A stretch of DNA of 34,500 nt from a virus. The notes under the pieces are model-generated. The model did no database searches and had not been told where the DNA came from. It saw nothing but the letters and a program-made list of their open reading frames with translations. Shown here in pieces: positions 23,457 to 29,609 of the stretch. The stretch lies in the IMG/VR virus record IMGVR_UViG_3300036846_000530, positions 1-34,500 of that record. One strand, written 5' to 3'. Position numbers and translations under genes: made by a program. Within the stretch, counting starts at the first letter, position 1. Every line of letters starts with the position of its first letter.

Positions 23457-23656
23457 GCCCGAGAGGCAAGGACTTGACTCATCAAGAGCCAAAGCATGAT
23501 GGCCGGAGCTTGACCGGCATTGCCGTAGCTATCGCGAGGTCCGCTCCGGCCAAAGCCAATACCTATGCTTACTCGGCAAATATCCCTTGGCATCTCATCA
23601 ATGAGCTACGGACTTACCTCGACCAAAGAGGCATCGAGTGGAGGGACTCTCAATGA
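23453..23656 (+). CDS. Small hypothetical protein
   Basis: 67 residues from an ATGA overlap. SPRGKDLTHQEPKHDGRSLT then GIAVAIARSAPAKANTYAYS and IPWHLINELRTYLDQRGIEW. A C-terminal amphipathic helix is likely. No family recognised. It runs into the next gene through another ATGA overlap. Confidence 0.57.
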   Translation: MSPRGKDLTHQEPKHDGRSLTGIAVAIARSAPAKANTYAYSANIPWHLINELRTYLDQRGIEWRDSQ

Positions 23657-23958
23657 CCTCCGCTCCCGGACACTTTGAACCGTTGCCGATAAGAGATATC
23701 AAGACCGAGCGGCTTGAGTGTCTCGATGGTCCGGAGGGATGCAAGGGAGCCGTCGAGTATCGGATGGCTCTGAGCCCGAGCGGTCGGAGCTTCCCTCGAT
23801 GCGGGAGCCATTGGTCCGAGCGGCTCGATGAGGATGAGCGGCAACGGGAGCGGCTTGGAGATTGGAGGTCGGACGTCCCTCCGGCTTGGTTTGACCCGCT
23901 CGATGCCGGAGAGTCTTGGGCGGATGAGCCCGAGGTCGGACCTCCGGGAGCTTGGTAG
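23653..23958 (+). CDS. Conserved actinophage-type hypothetical protein
   Basis: 101 residues. ECLDGPEGCKGAVEYRMALS, PSGRSFPRCGSHWSERLDED and the acidic C-terminal SDVPPAWFDPLDAGESWADE match a family common in actinophage genomes (C..gCkG.VeyR..lSpsG.sfpRC..H...r......i...yp......FDp..AGE.wde). Conserved Cys/His probably bind zinc. Function unknown. Last gene of the early accessory operon. Confidence 0.72.
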   Translation: MTSAPGHFEPLPIRDIKTERLECLDGPEGCKGAVEYRMALSPSGRSFPRCGSHWSERLDEDERQRERLGDWRSDVPPAWFDPLDAGESWADEPEVGPPGAW

Positions 23959-23995
23959 GACGCGGCTCCGGCATCCCGCCATCCGGAGCCCGCTA

Positions 23996-24032
23996 GGGAG
24001 GGAGGTTGACGTTGCCCGCGTCCCTCCCTCCC
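23996..24032 (+). terminator. Hairpin ending the early accessory operon
   Basis: A 10-bp stem pairs GGGAGGGAGG (23996-24005) with CCTCCCTCCC (24023-24032), loop 17 bases, beginning 37 bases after the last stop. It shares the GGGAGGGA/TCCCTCCC stem with the hairpin after the holin. No T-run follows. Confidence 0.65.
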
Positions 24033-24048
24033 GCCGCGTCCGGGGAGG

Positions 24049-24065
24049 CTCTGAGCCGCTCAGAG
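24049..24065. repeat. 17-bp perfect dyad CTCTGAGC-C-GCTCAGAG
   Basis: Eight-base arms around a single central C. The arms are shared with the longer hairpin just after the integrase gene (GGCTCAGAG...CTCTGAGCC, 26190-26223). It may be a recombination-directionality or regulator site, or simply a compact hairpin. Confidence 0.5.
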
Positions 24066-24141
24066 AGCCCGGAAGCTCCCGAGTGTCCTCCGGGAGCCCT
24101 AGAGCCGCTCAGGGAGGCTCAGGGAGCCCGCTCCGAGCCGT

Positions 24142-24170
24142 TTGACGGCATCGAGCCTCCCGCCTAGCCT
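24142..24170 (+). promoter_or_regulatory. Possible promoter upstream of integrase operon
   Basis: TTGACG (24142-24147), 17 bases, TAGCCT (24165-24170). The -35 and the next bases (GCATC) match block A at 20073, but the -10 is different. Weak support. Confidence 0.3.
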
Positions 24171-24232
24171 CCGGCCATGCCGTCGAGCCCGAGAGGATGC
24201 CGGAGCCATGCTCGCGGCTTCACTCCGGACCC

Positions 24233-24276
24233 GCTTGGCGGACAGGGAGCCCGCGTGTCAGCTATGCCCGCCAAGC
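24233..24276. other. Candidate phage attachment site (attP)
   Basis: A 44-bp imperfect dyad with 9-bp perfect outer arms, GCTTGGCGG (24233-24241) and CCGCCAAGC (24268-24276), and a few matching inner positions. Length and outer-arm symmetry resemble attP sites of large serine integrases (Bxb1 and phiC31 attP are 40-50 bp dyads close to int). The integrase gene begins about 360 bases downstream. The other explanation is a plain hairpin. Confidence 0.4.
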
Positions 24277-24440
24277 CCGTCGAGCCTTAGGGCTCTACCG
24301 ACTACCGGCCATCCGTACCGCGGGCTCCCGCTCTGGCTCATCGGGAGTCTCTGTAGTGTCCGGCCCGCCCGACAAGACTCCGACTCCCGATGATGCTAGG
24401 CTTAGCGGCTCCGCCGCTCAACCCGAGCCGGACGGAGCTA
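24277..24440. other. Non-coding region between candidate attP and 24458 gene
   Basis: No credible gene. AGCGGC-TCC-GCCGCT near 24409-24423 can form a small hairpin. The rest is GC-rich and without notable repeats. Confidence 0.4.
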
Positions 24441-24451
24441 GAGAACAGGGA
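24441..24451 (+). promoter_or_regulatory. 11-bp element GAGAACAGGGA, copy 4 (ribosome site of 24458 gene)
   Basis: Exact copy preceded by GAGCTA as in copy 3, and again exactly six bases before a start codon (ATG 24458). Confidence 0.65.
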
Positions 24452-24457
24452 GCCGAG

Positions 24458-24643
24458 ATGGCAGAGCATCGAATCATCGAGGTCCGGGAGCATCCCGCGA
24501 CCGAGCCGGGAGCGCTTGACGGTTGGGAAGCCGTTTGCACTTGCGGATACACAATGGCGGCAAGCCTCAAGGGCATTGCCTCCGGTTACGGCATCGCTCA
24601 TGTCGCGTACATGAGCGCTAAGGCGGAGAGGCAGGCTCGATGA
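24458..24643 (+). CDS. Small protein co-translated with integrase
   Basis: 61 residues. HRIIEVREHPATEPGALDGW, then EAVCTCGYTMAASLKGIASG and a helix with AHVAYMSAKAERQ. This CxCG-plus-His format occurs in many small actinophage proteins of unknown role. It overlaps the integrase start by ATGA, so it is expressed with it. A recombination-directionality factor is one possibility but nothing in the sequence demonstrates it. Confidence 0.65.
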   Translation: MAEHRIIEVREHPATEPGALDGWEAVCTCGYTMAASLKGIASGYGIAHVAYMSAKAERQAR

Positions 24644-26175
24644 CCTCCCTCTCTTACGTCATCGAGCTTCCCGAGGACCTCGACCTCGACGGCATCGAGC
24701 TTTGGGACATTTACGCGCGCATCTCGGATGATCCTGGCAACGATGAGCTTGGAGTCAAGCGGCAAGTCCGGGAGGCAACGGCGCGGATTGAGGCTCGCGG
24801 AGGTCGAGTCCATGCCATCCGCATCGACAACAATACGTCCGCTTGGAAGCGAGTTAAGAGAGCGGATGGGACCTTTACTCGCGTCCCGAGCCCGCGTCCG
24901 GAATGGGAGGCATTGCAAGAGGACGTTAACTCCGGCTTGGTCCGCAACATCATGTCCCGAGAGCCATCGAGGCTTTGGCGACATTGGGCGGACCTAGTTC
25001 CCGTTTGCGATTGGATCGAGACAAGCGGAGTCAACGTAGACACTCTTTACGGAGGCAGGCTCGACGTATCCAACGCGGGAGACAGAGCAAAGACCCGTAT
25101 GTTTGGAGTTGTGAACGCGCTTGAGTCCGAGATTAAGTCCGAGCGCTTGCAATCCAAGATGCTTGAGCTTGCCCAGGACGGCAAGTTTGCCGGAGGCAAG
25201 CGTCCCTTTGGCTTTGCCGCCAACGGCATTGACCCAATCGAGGCAGAGCAAGCCGTCATCCGGGCTTGGGCGGATGCCATCCTCAATGGGTCCTCATTGC
25301 GAGACTTGGAGCGGCTCTCGGTCGATACCAAGACTCCGAGCGGCAAGGCTTGGACGTTTGCAACCATCCATCAACTCTTGGTAAGCCCGAGGATTGCCGG
25401 ACTCCGGCAACATCAAGGCAACGTCATTGGCAAAGCCGCTTGGTTGCCGGTCATTGAGCCTGCCGCTTGGGAGCGGGTCCGAGCCATCTTGACGGACCCG
25501 AGCCGGAAGCATCGGACTCCGGTCCGGTATCTGTTGTCCGGCTTCCTCTATGCCCAACGGCTCGATGAGGACGGCAACGTTATCGAGCTTCCCAAGATGC
25601 ATGGCGGCAGAGCCGTTGGACCCAAGGGTCCGGACGGCAAGCGGATTGGCTCGACGGCTCCGGACGGATATCGGAGGATTTATGAGGTCAAGCCGGGAGG
25701 CTCGATTGATGCCGCCAAGACGGAGGAAGCCGTCGAGCTTGCCATCCTTGACGCTACGGATAGGACGGCTTTTCTCAAGCCGCGCGGCAAGCGGGTCGAG
25801 CCCGATACCTCCGACGTCGAGCAAGCTCAAGCCAACGTTGATTACCTCAAGGCTCAACGCAAGTCCGGCAAGCTCGACCTTGAGGATTACGTCGAGCTAA
25901 TGGCGGAATATCGGCAGGCTCTCAAGGACGCTCAAGCCGCGTTGGTTGAGTCAACTCCGGCCGGACCTCCGCCCAACGTTTACCGTTGGCTTGGTAGACC
26001 CGGAGCGCTCCGGCAGGCTTGGACGGCAACGGATGAGGACGGCAATCCGGTTATGACCTTTGATGAGCGGAGGGAGGTCCTGGCCTACGTCTTGGAGCGG
26101 GTCGAGGTCAAGCCGGGTCGAGCCGGGTCGAGGCTTTGGGACCCGGACCGCTTGAGCTTCCGATTCCGGGCATGA
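24640..26175 (+). CDS. Large serine recombinase (integrase)
   Basis: 511 residues. The resolvase domain has the catalytic motif DIYARISDD (R27, S29), GVKRQVREATARIEARGG, and a variant of the downstream arginine region (MSREPSRLWRHWADLVPV). The recombinase domain follows (GVVNALESEIKSERLQSKM, GGKRPFGFAANG, IHQLLVSPRIAGLRQHQG). The usual zinc-ribbon start RYLLSGF is present, but the CGxCG and later Cys pair are replaced (LYAQRLDEDG.., YRRIYEV). A C-terminal coiled-coil stretch (VEQAQANVDYLKAQRKSGKL) remains. It would integrate the phage at attP/attB. Confidence 0.93.
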   Translation: MTSLSYVIELPEDLDLDGIELWDIYARISDDPGNDELGVKRQVREATARIEARGGRVHAIRIDNNTSAWKRVKRADGTFTRVPSPRPEWEALQEDVNSGLVRNIMSREPSRLWRHWADLVPVCDWIETSGVNVDTLYGGRLDVSNAGDRAKTRMFGVVNALESEIKSERLQSKMLELAQDGKFAGGKRPFGFAANGIDPIEAEQAVIRAWADAILNGSSLRDLERLSVDTKTPSGKAWTFATIHQLLVSPRIAGLRQHQGNVIGKAAWLPVIEPAAWERVRAILTDPSRKHRTPVRYLLSGFLYAQRLDEDGNVIELPKMHGGRAVGPKGPDGKRIGSTAPDGYRRIYEVKPGGSIDAAKTEEAVELAILDATDRTAFLKPRGKRVEPDTSDVEQAQANVDYLKAQRKSGKLDLEDYVELMAEYRQALKDAQAALVESTPAGPPPNVYRWLGRPGALRQAWTATDEDGNPVMTFDERREVLAYVLERVEVKPGRAGSRLWDPDRLSFRFRA

Positions 26176-26189
26176 GGTAGGGTCCTAGC

Positions 26190-26223
26190 GGCTCAGAGAG
26201 GCTCCTAGCGGGTCCTCTGAGCC
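26190..26223 (+). terminator. Hairpin after integrase gene
   Basis: Perfect 9-bp arms GGCTCAGAG (26190-26198) and CTCTGAGCC (26215-26223) with a 16-base loop, starting 15 bases after the integrase stop. TCCTAGCGG is repeated directly at 26183 and 26203. Terminator-like, without a T-run. The rest of the gap to 26393 holds no gene except the hairpin at 26374. Confidence 0.55.
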
Positions 26224-26373
26224 CATAGGCGGCTCTGTCCGGACACTTGGACCGGCTCCGGGAGCAAGACCCGGCAGAGCGCTTAGCGGCTTGGCTCTCG
26301 ACCAAGCATCAACCAAGAGCCTCTCAAGGCAATGGGTAAGCCGTGAGGACCGGAGGACCTCCCTCCGGCCATG

Positions 26374-26389
26374 CCTCCCTCAAGGGAGG
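26374..26389 (+). promoter_or_regulatory. Hairpin that can mask the ribosome site of the 26394 gene
   Basis: CCTCCCT (26374-26380) pairs with AGGGAGG (26383-26389), two bases between. The 3' arm is the ribosome site for ATG 26394, four bases downstream. Base pairing would hide it, so translation may be controlled. The two-base loop is tight for RNA, so the innermost pair may open. Confidence 0.45.
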
Positions 26390-26393
26390 TCCA

Positions 26394-26633
26394 ATGGGCA
26401 ACCTGAGCGATGAGGACCGGGAGCGGGTCCTTGCCAACGCGCGGCGCGACAGAGAGCGGCAGGGACTCCCGGAAGCCGTCGAGGACGTCGGCATCCGTCA
26501 ACGGGTCGGAGCCTTACTCATCCGGGTCCATGAGCGGCTTGGCAAGGCTCCGCGGTCCGGGACGGAGCCCAATCCGGGAGTGATACGCTCCGCAAAGCAA
26601 GGCAGAGGACCCGAGCGGATTGGGGACCGTTGA
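26394..26633 (+). CDS. Small basic hypothetical protein
   Basis: 79 residues. LSDEDRERVLANARRDRERQ, DVGIRQRVGALLIRVHERLG and a basic, flexible C-terminus. Very rich in Arg and Glu and mainly helical. No family recognised. Located between integrase and repressor, so a lysogeny-related or regulatory role is possible. Ends in a TGATG-type overlap. Confidence 0.58.
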   Translation: MGNLSDEDRERVLANARRDRERQGLPEAVEDVGIRQRVGALLIRVHERLGKAPRSGTEPNPGVIRSAKQGRGPERIGDR

Positions 26634-26848
26634 TGCCAAAGGACGCGACGGAGAGCGGCAAAGTATCCTTAAGGGAAGGGATGCCCAATGGGGACGTTAG
26701 AGCTTTGGAAGCTACGCTTAAGACGGCAGAGGATTTGGTCCGGAGCCTTCCGGACGCGCCGGAGGTTACCGAGTTAATCGGCTTGATTACCCGCGCGTTG
26801 TCCCTGGCAGGGACCCTTGCGGATGGTTGTTGGACAGAGCCGGATTAG
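26633..26848 (+). CDS. Small hypothetical protein, convergent with repressor
   Basis: 71 residues from the ATG sharing a base with the previous stop. MPKDATESGKVSLREGMPNG, RALEATLKTAEDLVRSLPDA, then EVTELIGLITRALSLAGTLA. Two amphipathic helices. Its 3' end overlaps the end of the leftward repressor gene by 62 bases tail to tail. Function unknown. Confidence 0.52.
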   Translation: MPKDATESGKVSLREGMPNGDVRALEATLKTAEDLVRSLPDAPEVTELIGLITRALSLAGTLADGCWTEPD

Positions 26849-27182
26849 CTCTTAAATGAGCGAGCATCGAGAGCAATACGCTCTTTTCCGATGCCGTCAA
26901 CGTTGCCTCCGTTTGGATAAAGTCCTCAAGCATAGGACGCTCATCGAGGCTTATGTCCTCCGCATTTATCCTCATGCCCGCGGCTTGCAAGAGTCTCTTT
27001 GAGTCCGCTCCGAGAGCTTCCGCGAGCCTTTGTATGGTTATTCGCGGTATACGGTCCCCGCGCGCGCCAGTCTCTAACTGAGACAGATAGCCTCCGGATA
27101 TCCGAGCGCGAGATGCAACCTCTGTCTGTGAAAGACCGGCGCGCTTCCTGAGATTGACTAAAAGGGTCCCTAACTCCGTCAT
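26787..27182 (-). CDS. XRE-family repressor (immunity regulator candidate)
   Basis: 131 residues, the only leftward gene. The N-terminal HTH is clear: ELGTLLVNLRKRAGLSQTEV, ASRARISGGYLSQLETGARG, IPRITIQRLAEALGADSKRL. The C-terminal part (about 75-131) is helical (TEATLTASEKSVLLSMLAHL), with no peptidase signature, so cleavage-based induction is unlikely. Start ATG at 27182 preferred over the upstream frame. An 11-bp element lies eight bases upstream of it. The gene sits opposite the rightward replication operon, as an immunity repressor would. Confidence 0.88.
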   Translation of the reverse strand: MTELGTLLVNLRKRAGLSQTEVASRARISGGYLSQLETGARGDRIPRITIQRLAEALGADSKRLLQAAGMRINAEDISLDERPMLEDFIQTEATLTASEKSVLLSMLAHLRANPALSNNHPQGSLPGTTRG

Positions 27183-27190
27183 CTCACTTA

Positions 27191-27201
27191 TCCCTGTTCT
27201 C
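27191..27201 (-). promoter_or_regulatory. 11-bp element GAGAACAGGGA, copy 5 (upstream of repressor)
   Basis: Exact copy on the minus strand, eight bases before the repressor ATG, so it contains or neighbours the ribosome site. Possible autoregulatory operator or start-associated sequence. Confidence 0.65.
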
Positions 27202-27207
27202 CCAAGA

Positions 27208-27247
27208 TTGCCTCTTGACGGACCTTTGCTCAAGTGCAAGACTCCGT
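27208..27247 (+). promoter_or_regulatory. Candidate rightward promoter of replication operon (block B)
   Basis: TTGCCTC followed by TTGACG (27215-27220) and, 16 bases on, CAAGAC. The block shares TTGCCTC, TTGACGG, TTGC, AGTGC and AAGACTC in order with block A at 20063-20106. It lies between the divergent repressor and replication genes. No other gene in 27183-27355. Confidence 0.55.
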
Positions 27248-27355
27248 TAACTACGGCGCTAACACTAATCGACTCTTAGCAATGGAGCGAAAGTCTAGCG
27301 CCAAGTCCTTACCGCGGAGACAGAGCTTCTAAACAGGGAGGGAGGTCGGGACCGC

Positions 27356-27709
27356 ATGGTCAACCGTCCCTTGGCGGATGGAACTAAGGGAGAGGTCGCA
27401 ATCGTCCGGACTCTCCGACCCTTGTATCCAATGGCAGAGCGGCGCGCCAAAGAGGGATTCAAGGACCGGGGAGACATTGGCGGGATTGCTCCCGGAGTTG
27501 TCATCGAGTCCAAGCATTGCCCGCGGAGCTACGCGATAGCGGAGTGGCTCAAAGAGTGTGACCGCGAAATGCATAACGATAATGCCAATCTTGGCGTGGT
27601 TTGGTTCAAGCTAAAAGGCAAGACCGACCCTCTTGATTGGCCGGTAATGATGCGCGGTCGAGTCTTTGTCCCTTTGCTCAAGACTTGGACTAATAACAAT
27701 GGGCATTGA
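27356..27709 (+). CDS. PD-(D/E)XK endonuclease, Holliday-junction-resolvase-like
   Basis: 117 residues, with GGGAGGGAGG upstream. The fold pattern is KGEVAIVRTLRPLYP (E13), FKDRGDIGGIAPGVVIESKH (D40 and E51-x-K53), then an amphipathic helix (IAEWLKECDREMHNDNANLG) and VVWFKLKG. This matches archaeal Hjc-like and phage resolvase-type PD-(D/E)XK nucleases. In the phage it would clear branched replication intermediates. Replication operon starts here. Confidence 0.8.
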   Translation: MVNRPLADGTKGEVAIVRTLRPLYPMAERRAKEGFKDRGDIGGIAPGVVIESKHCPRSYAIAEWLKECDREMHNDNANLGVVWFKLKGKTDPLDWPVMMRGRVFVPLLKTWTNNNGH

Positions 27710-27881
27710 GCCCGAGGATCGGATTGTCAGAGTTGATGGCTTACGGCATCGACCCTTGACAGTTATTGCCTTATGCGAGGACCCGCGCCGAGCTTGGGTC
27801 ATCGAGTCCTTTAATCAGGGACTCATTGACGGCAACGCTTACGTTATCGACCTCGACGGTTACCGAGCGCTCAAGCCCTAG
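27699..27881 (+). CDS. Small hypothetical protein
   Basis: 60 residues, overlapping the resolvase by 11 bases. EPEDRIVRVDGLRHRPLTVI, ALCEDPRRAWVIESFNQGLI, DGNAYVIDLDGYRAL. Short alpha/beta protein without recognised family. It is followed by copy three of the dyad element. Confidence 0.55.
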   Translation: MGIEPEDRIVRVDGLRHRPLTVIALCEDPRRAWVIESFNQGLIDGNAYVIDLDGYRALKP

Positions 27882-27885
27882 TCCG

Positions 27886-27907
27886 TTTGTCTCCCAAGGG
27901 AGACATT
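27886..27907 (+). repeat. 22-bp dyad element, copy 3 of 4
   Basis: The only intergenic copy (between 27881 and 27929). TTT then GTCTCCCAAGGGAGAC then ATT, plus orientation with AA centre. The 3' flank ATTCC is shared with copy 4. An in-frame TTG inside it could extend the next protein N-terminally (LSPKGDIP), the same peptide as encoded at copy 4. Confidence 0.85.
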
Positions 27908-27928
27908 CCAAAGAGATTGGGGACCGAT

Positions 27929-28132
27929 ATGAGTACCGTTACTCGACTATTTCCCGACGTCGAGCCCATGCCTCGACCTCCCAAGCCGGACATTGCTCCG
28001 CTTTGTGAGTGTGGTTGCGGGCAACGGGTCAAGGGTCGGACTAATGGGATTTGGTCCCGATGGAGAGCGGGTCATCAATACAAGAGCAACGTTGGACCTA
28101 TCCCGCTAAGGGTCCTCCGGGGAGGTAACTAA
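27929..28132 (+). CDS. Small zinc-knuckle protein
   Basis: 67 residues from ATG 27929; a TTG at 27887 would add 14 residues. PLCECGCGQRVKGRTNGIWS followed by RWRAGHQYKS forms a CxCGC plus His zinc-binding pattern that recurs in actinophage proteins (C.CGCG........f..GH). Function unknown. Its stop overlaps the exonuclease start. Confidence 0.65.
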   Translation: MSTVTRLFPDVEPMPRPPKPDIAPLCECGCGQRVKGRTNGIWSRWRAGHQYKSNVGPIPLRVLRGGN

Positions 28133-29148
28133 TGCCCAAATATGCCGTTGATATCAACGGGACCCGTCGATACTGGCATCCTCGACGGCATGATAAGGCT
28201 CCGGGATATTGGAGCGTTACCAACGTAACCGGCGCGCTTCCCAAGATGGGCTTGCTCTATTGGGCGGCAAATGAAACGGCGCGGTATGCCGTTAATCATC
28301 TTGAGGCTTGGACTCATCTTCCGATGGAGGACCAATATGACTTGCTCCGTAAGGTCCCTTGGACCCAACGCGACCGGGCCGGAGCTAGAGGCTCAACCGT
28401 CCATGCCGTTGCCGAAAACATCATGCGCGGTAAGTCATATGAAGCGGAGGCAGTAATCGAGCCGTGGCTCCAATCCCTCAAGCGCTTTATCTCCGATGCC
28501 CAACCTCGACCGTTAATGACGGAGGTAACGGGTTACTCGGAAAAGACTATGACGGCAGGGACGTTTGACTTGCTTTGCAAGCTCAAAAACGCTCCCGAGC
28601 TTGGAAACGTCCTCTTGGATTGGAAAACGTCCAAGGGAGTTTATGAGGATATGGGAGTCCAACTAGTCGGCGGATATGCCTTGGGCTTTGAGTATGTCCT
28701 CGACCCGGATGACCAAGAGCTTGAATGGAAGCCTCCGGATACCTGTCTCATTGTCCATTTGGCTCAGGACGGATATAGCGCTCGACCCGTACCAATCGAC
28801 CGGGCATACCGTCGAGCCTTTCTCGGAGCCCTAGAGATACGCAAGTTTGAGGACGGGACTCCGGGCATTGGTAATGCTCTGAGCTTCCAACGGGAGGATG
28901 AGCCTCCCTTTAGCACTATCCCAACCAACGCGGAGCTTAACCATTTGCGGGAGCGGCTCAAGCTCTTGACCCATGAGCAACAACTAGAGCTTATGACCGA
29001 GCTTGACGCGGCAGGGATAACAACCATCCCTAAGCGGATGAGCGTCGATGACCTCGACCGGGCTCTTGGATTCCTCAAGCGATATGAGATAACGGCAGAA
29101 ATGAAAGCCGAAATACAAAGCCGCCGCCCATCGCGGCCAATGCCATAA
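28132..29148 (+). CDS. Cas4/RecB-like PD-(D/E)XK exonuclease
   Basis: 338 residues. Motifs in order: GSTVHAVAENI (H91), EVTGYSEKTMTAGTFDLLCK (E131, D146), NVLLDWKTSKGVYEDMGVQL (D163, K165, Q177) and GGYALGFEY. This is the RecB/Cas4-type nuclease arrangement, including the glutamine motif QLVGGYA. C-terminal 100 residues form a helical extension (LRERLKLLTHEQQLELMTEL). There is no obvious Fe-S cysteine set. Likely makes 3' tails for recombination together with the ssDNA-binding protein that follows. Confidence 0.85.
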   Translation: MPKYAVDINGTRRYWHPRRHDKAPGYWSVTNVTGALPKMGLLYWAANETARYAVNHLEAWTHLPMEDQYDLLRKVPWTQRDRAGARGSTVHAVAENIMRGKSYEAEAVIEPWLQSLKRFISDAQPRPLMTEVTGYSEKTMTAGTFDLLCKLKNAPELGNVLLDWKTSKGVYEDMGVQLVGGYALGFEYVLDPDDQELEWKPPDTCLIVHLAQDGYSARPVPIDRAYRRAFLGALEIRKFEDGTPGIGNALSFQREDEPPFSTIPTNAELNHLRERLKLLTHEQQLELMTELDAAGITTIPKRMSVDDLDRALGFLKRYEITAEMKAEIQSRRPSRPMP

Positions 29149-29159
29149 GGGAGGCTCAA

Positions 29160-29609
29160 ATGCCAAGCATTTATGATGACCCGGAGTTGCAACCGGAGCC
29201 TAATGAGTTTCCGGATTCCGTCGAGTTTCATCAACGGGGAGACAGGGTAAGGGCTCGCATCAATCGGATGGAGCCGCTCAAGACCCGGTATGGGACATGC
29301 GCTAAATACTGGCTCTTTGACCTCGACCGGAATATGGAAAGGACCATGCTCGCGGGAGCTAAGAATCTATGGGGACAACTCCTAACGCTCAAGCCCGAGG
29401 TCGGAGATACCGTCGATATCGAGCTAGTGGACTTTGCCAAGAATGAAAACGGGACGGCAAAGCTCTTTGAGGTATCGGTCGAGCGCTCCGGAGAGGGACC
29501 GGCTCCGGTCCGGGAGCCTCAACGTCCGAGCCCGAGCCCGCAACCCGTAGCGGCATCCCGGACGGCTCCGGCATATGCCGATGAGGATGAGGACCTTTTT
29601 GAGCGTTGA
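29160..29609 (+). CDS. Putative single-strand DNA-binding protein
   Basis: 149 residues. GDRVRARINRMEPLKTRYGT, AKYWLFDLDRNMERTMLAGA, VGDTVDIELVDFAKNENG give a five-stranded OB-like pattern. The C-terminus is a Pro/Ser-rich linker ending in acidic DEDEDLFER, similar to the acidic tails of SSB-type proteins that recruit replication partners. Assignment from fold pattern, tail and its place between exonuclease and primase. Confidence 0.68.
   Translation: MPSIYDDPELQPEPNEFPDSVEFHQRGDRVRARINRMEPLKTRYGTCAKYWLFDLDRNMERTMLAGAKNLWGQLLTLKPEVGDTVDIELVDFAKNENGTAKLFEVSVERSGEGPAPVREPQRPSPSPQPVAASRTAPAYADEDEDLFER

Larger units (their letters stand above)
24033..24232. other. Non-coding region upstream of integrase, rich in GCTCAG dyads
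   Basis: Part of a gap of about 500 bases (23959-24457). Frames here (for example 24142-24393 from TTG) have poor composition and no support. The stretch holds a 17-bp dyad (24049-24065), AGAGCCGCTCAGGGAGGCTCAGGGAG just after it, and TTGACG (24142) with TAGCCT (24165) spaced by 17 bases, a possible weak promoter for the integrase operon. Confidence 0.5.

Noticed and set aside
24142-24393. 83-codon frame starting at TTG in the gap before the integrase
   Set aside because: It lacks a ribosome site, has Arg/Ser/Pro-rich composition and runs through the candidate attP and several hairpins; more likely non-coding.
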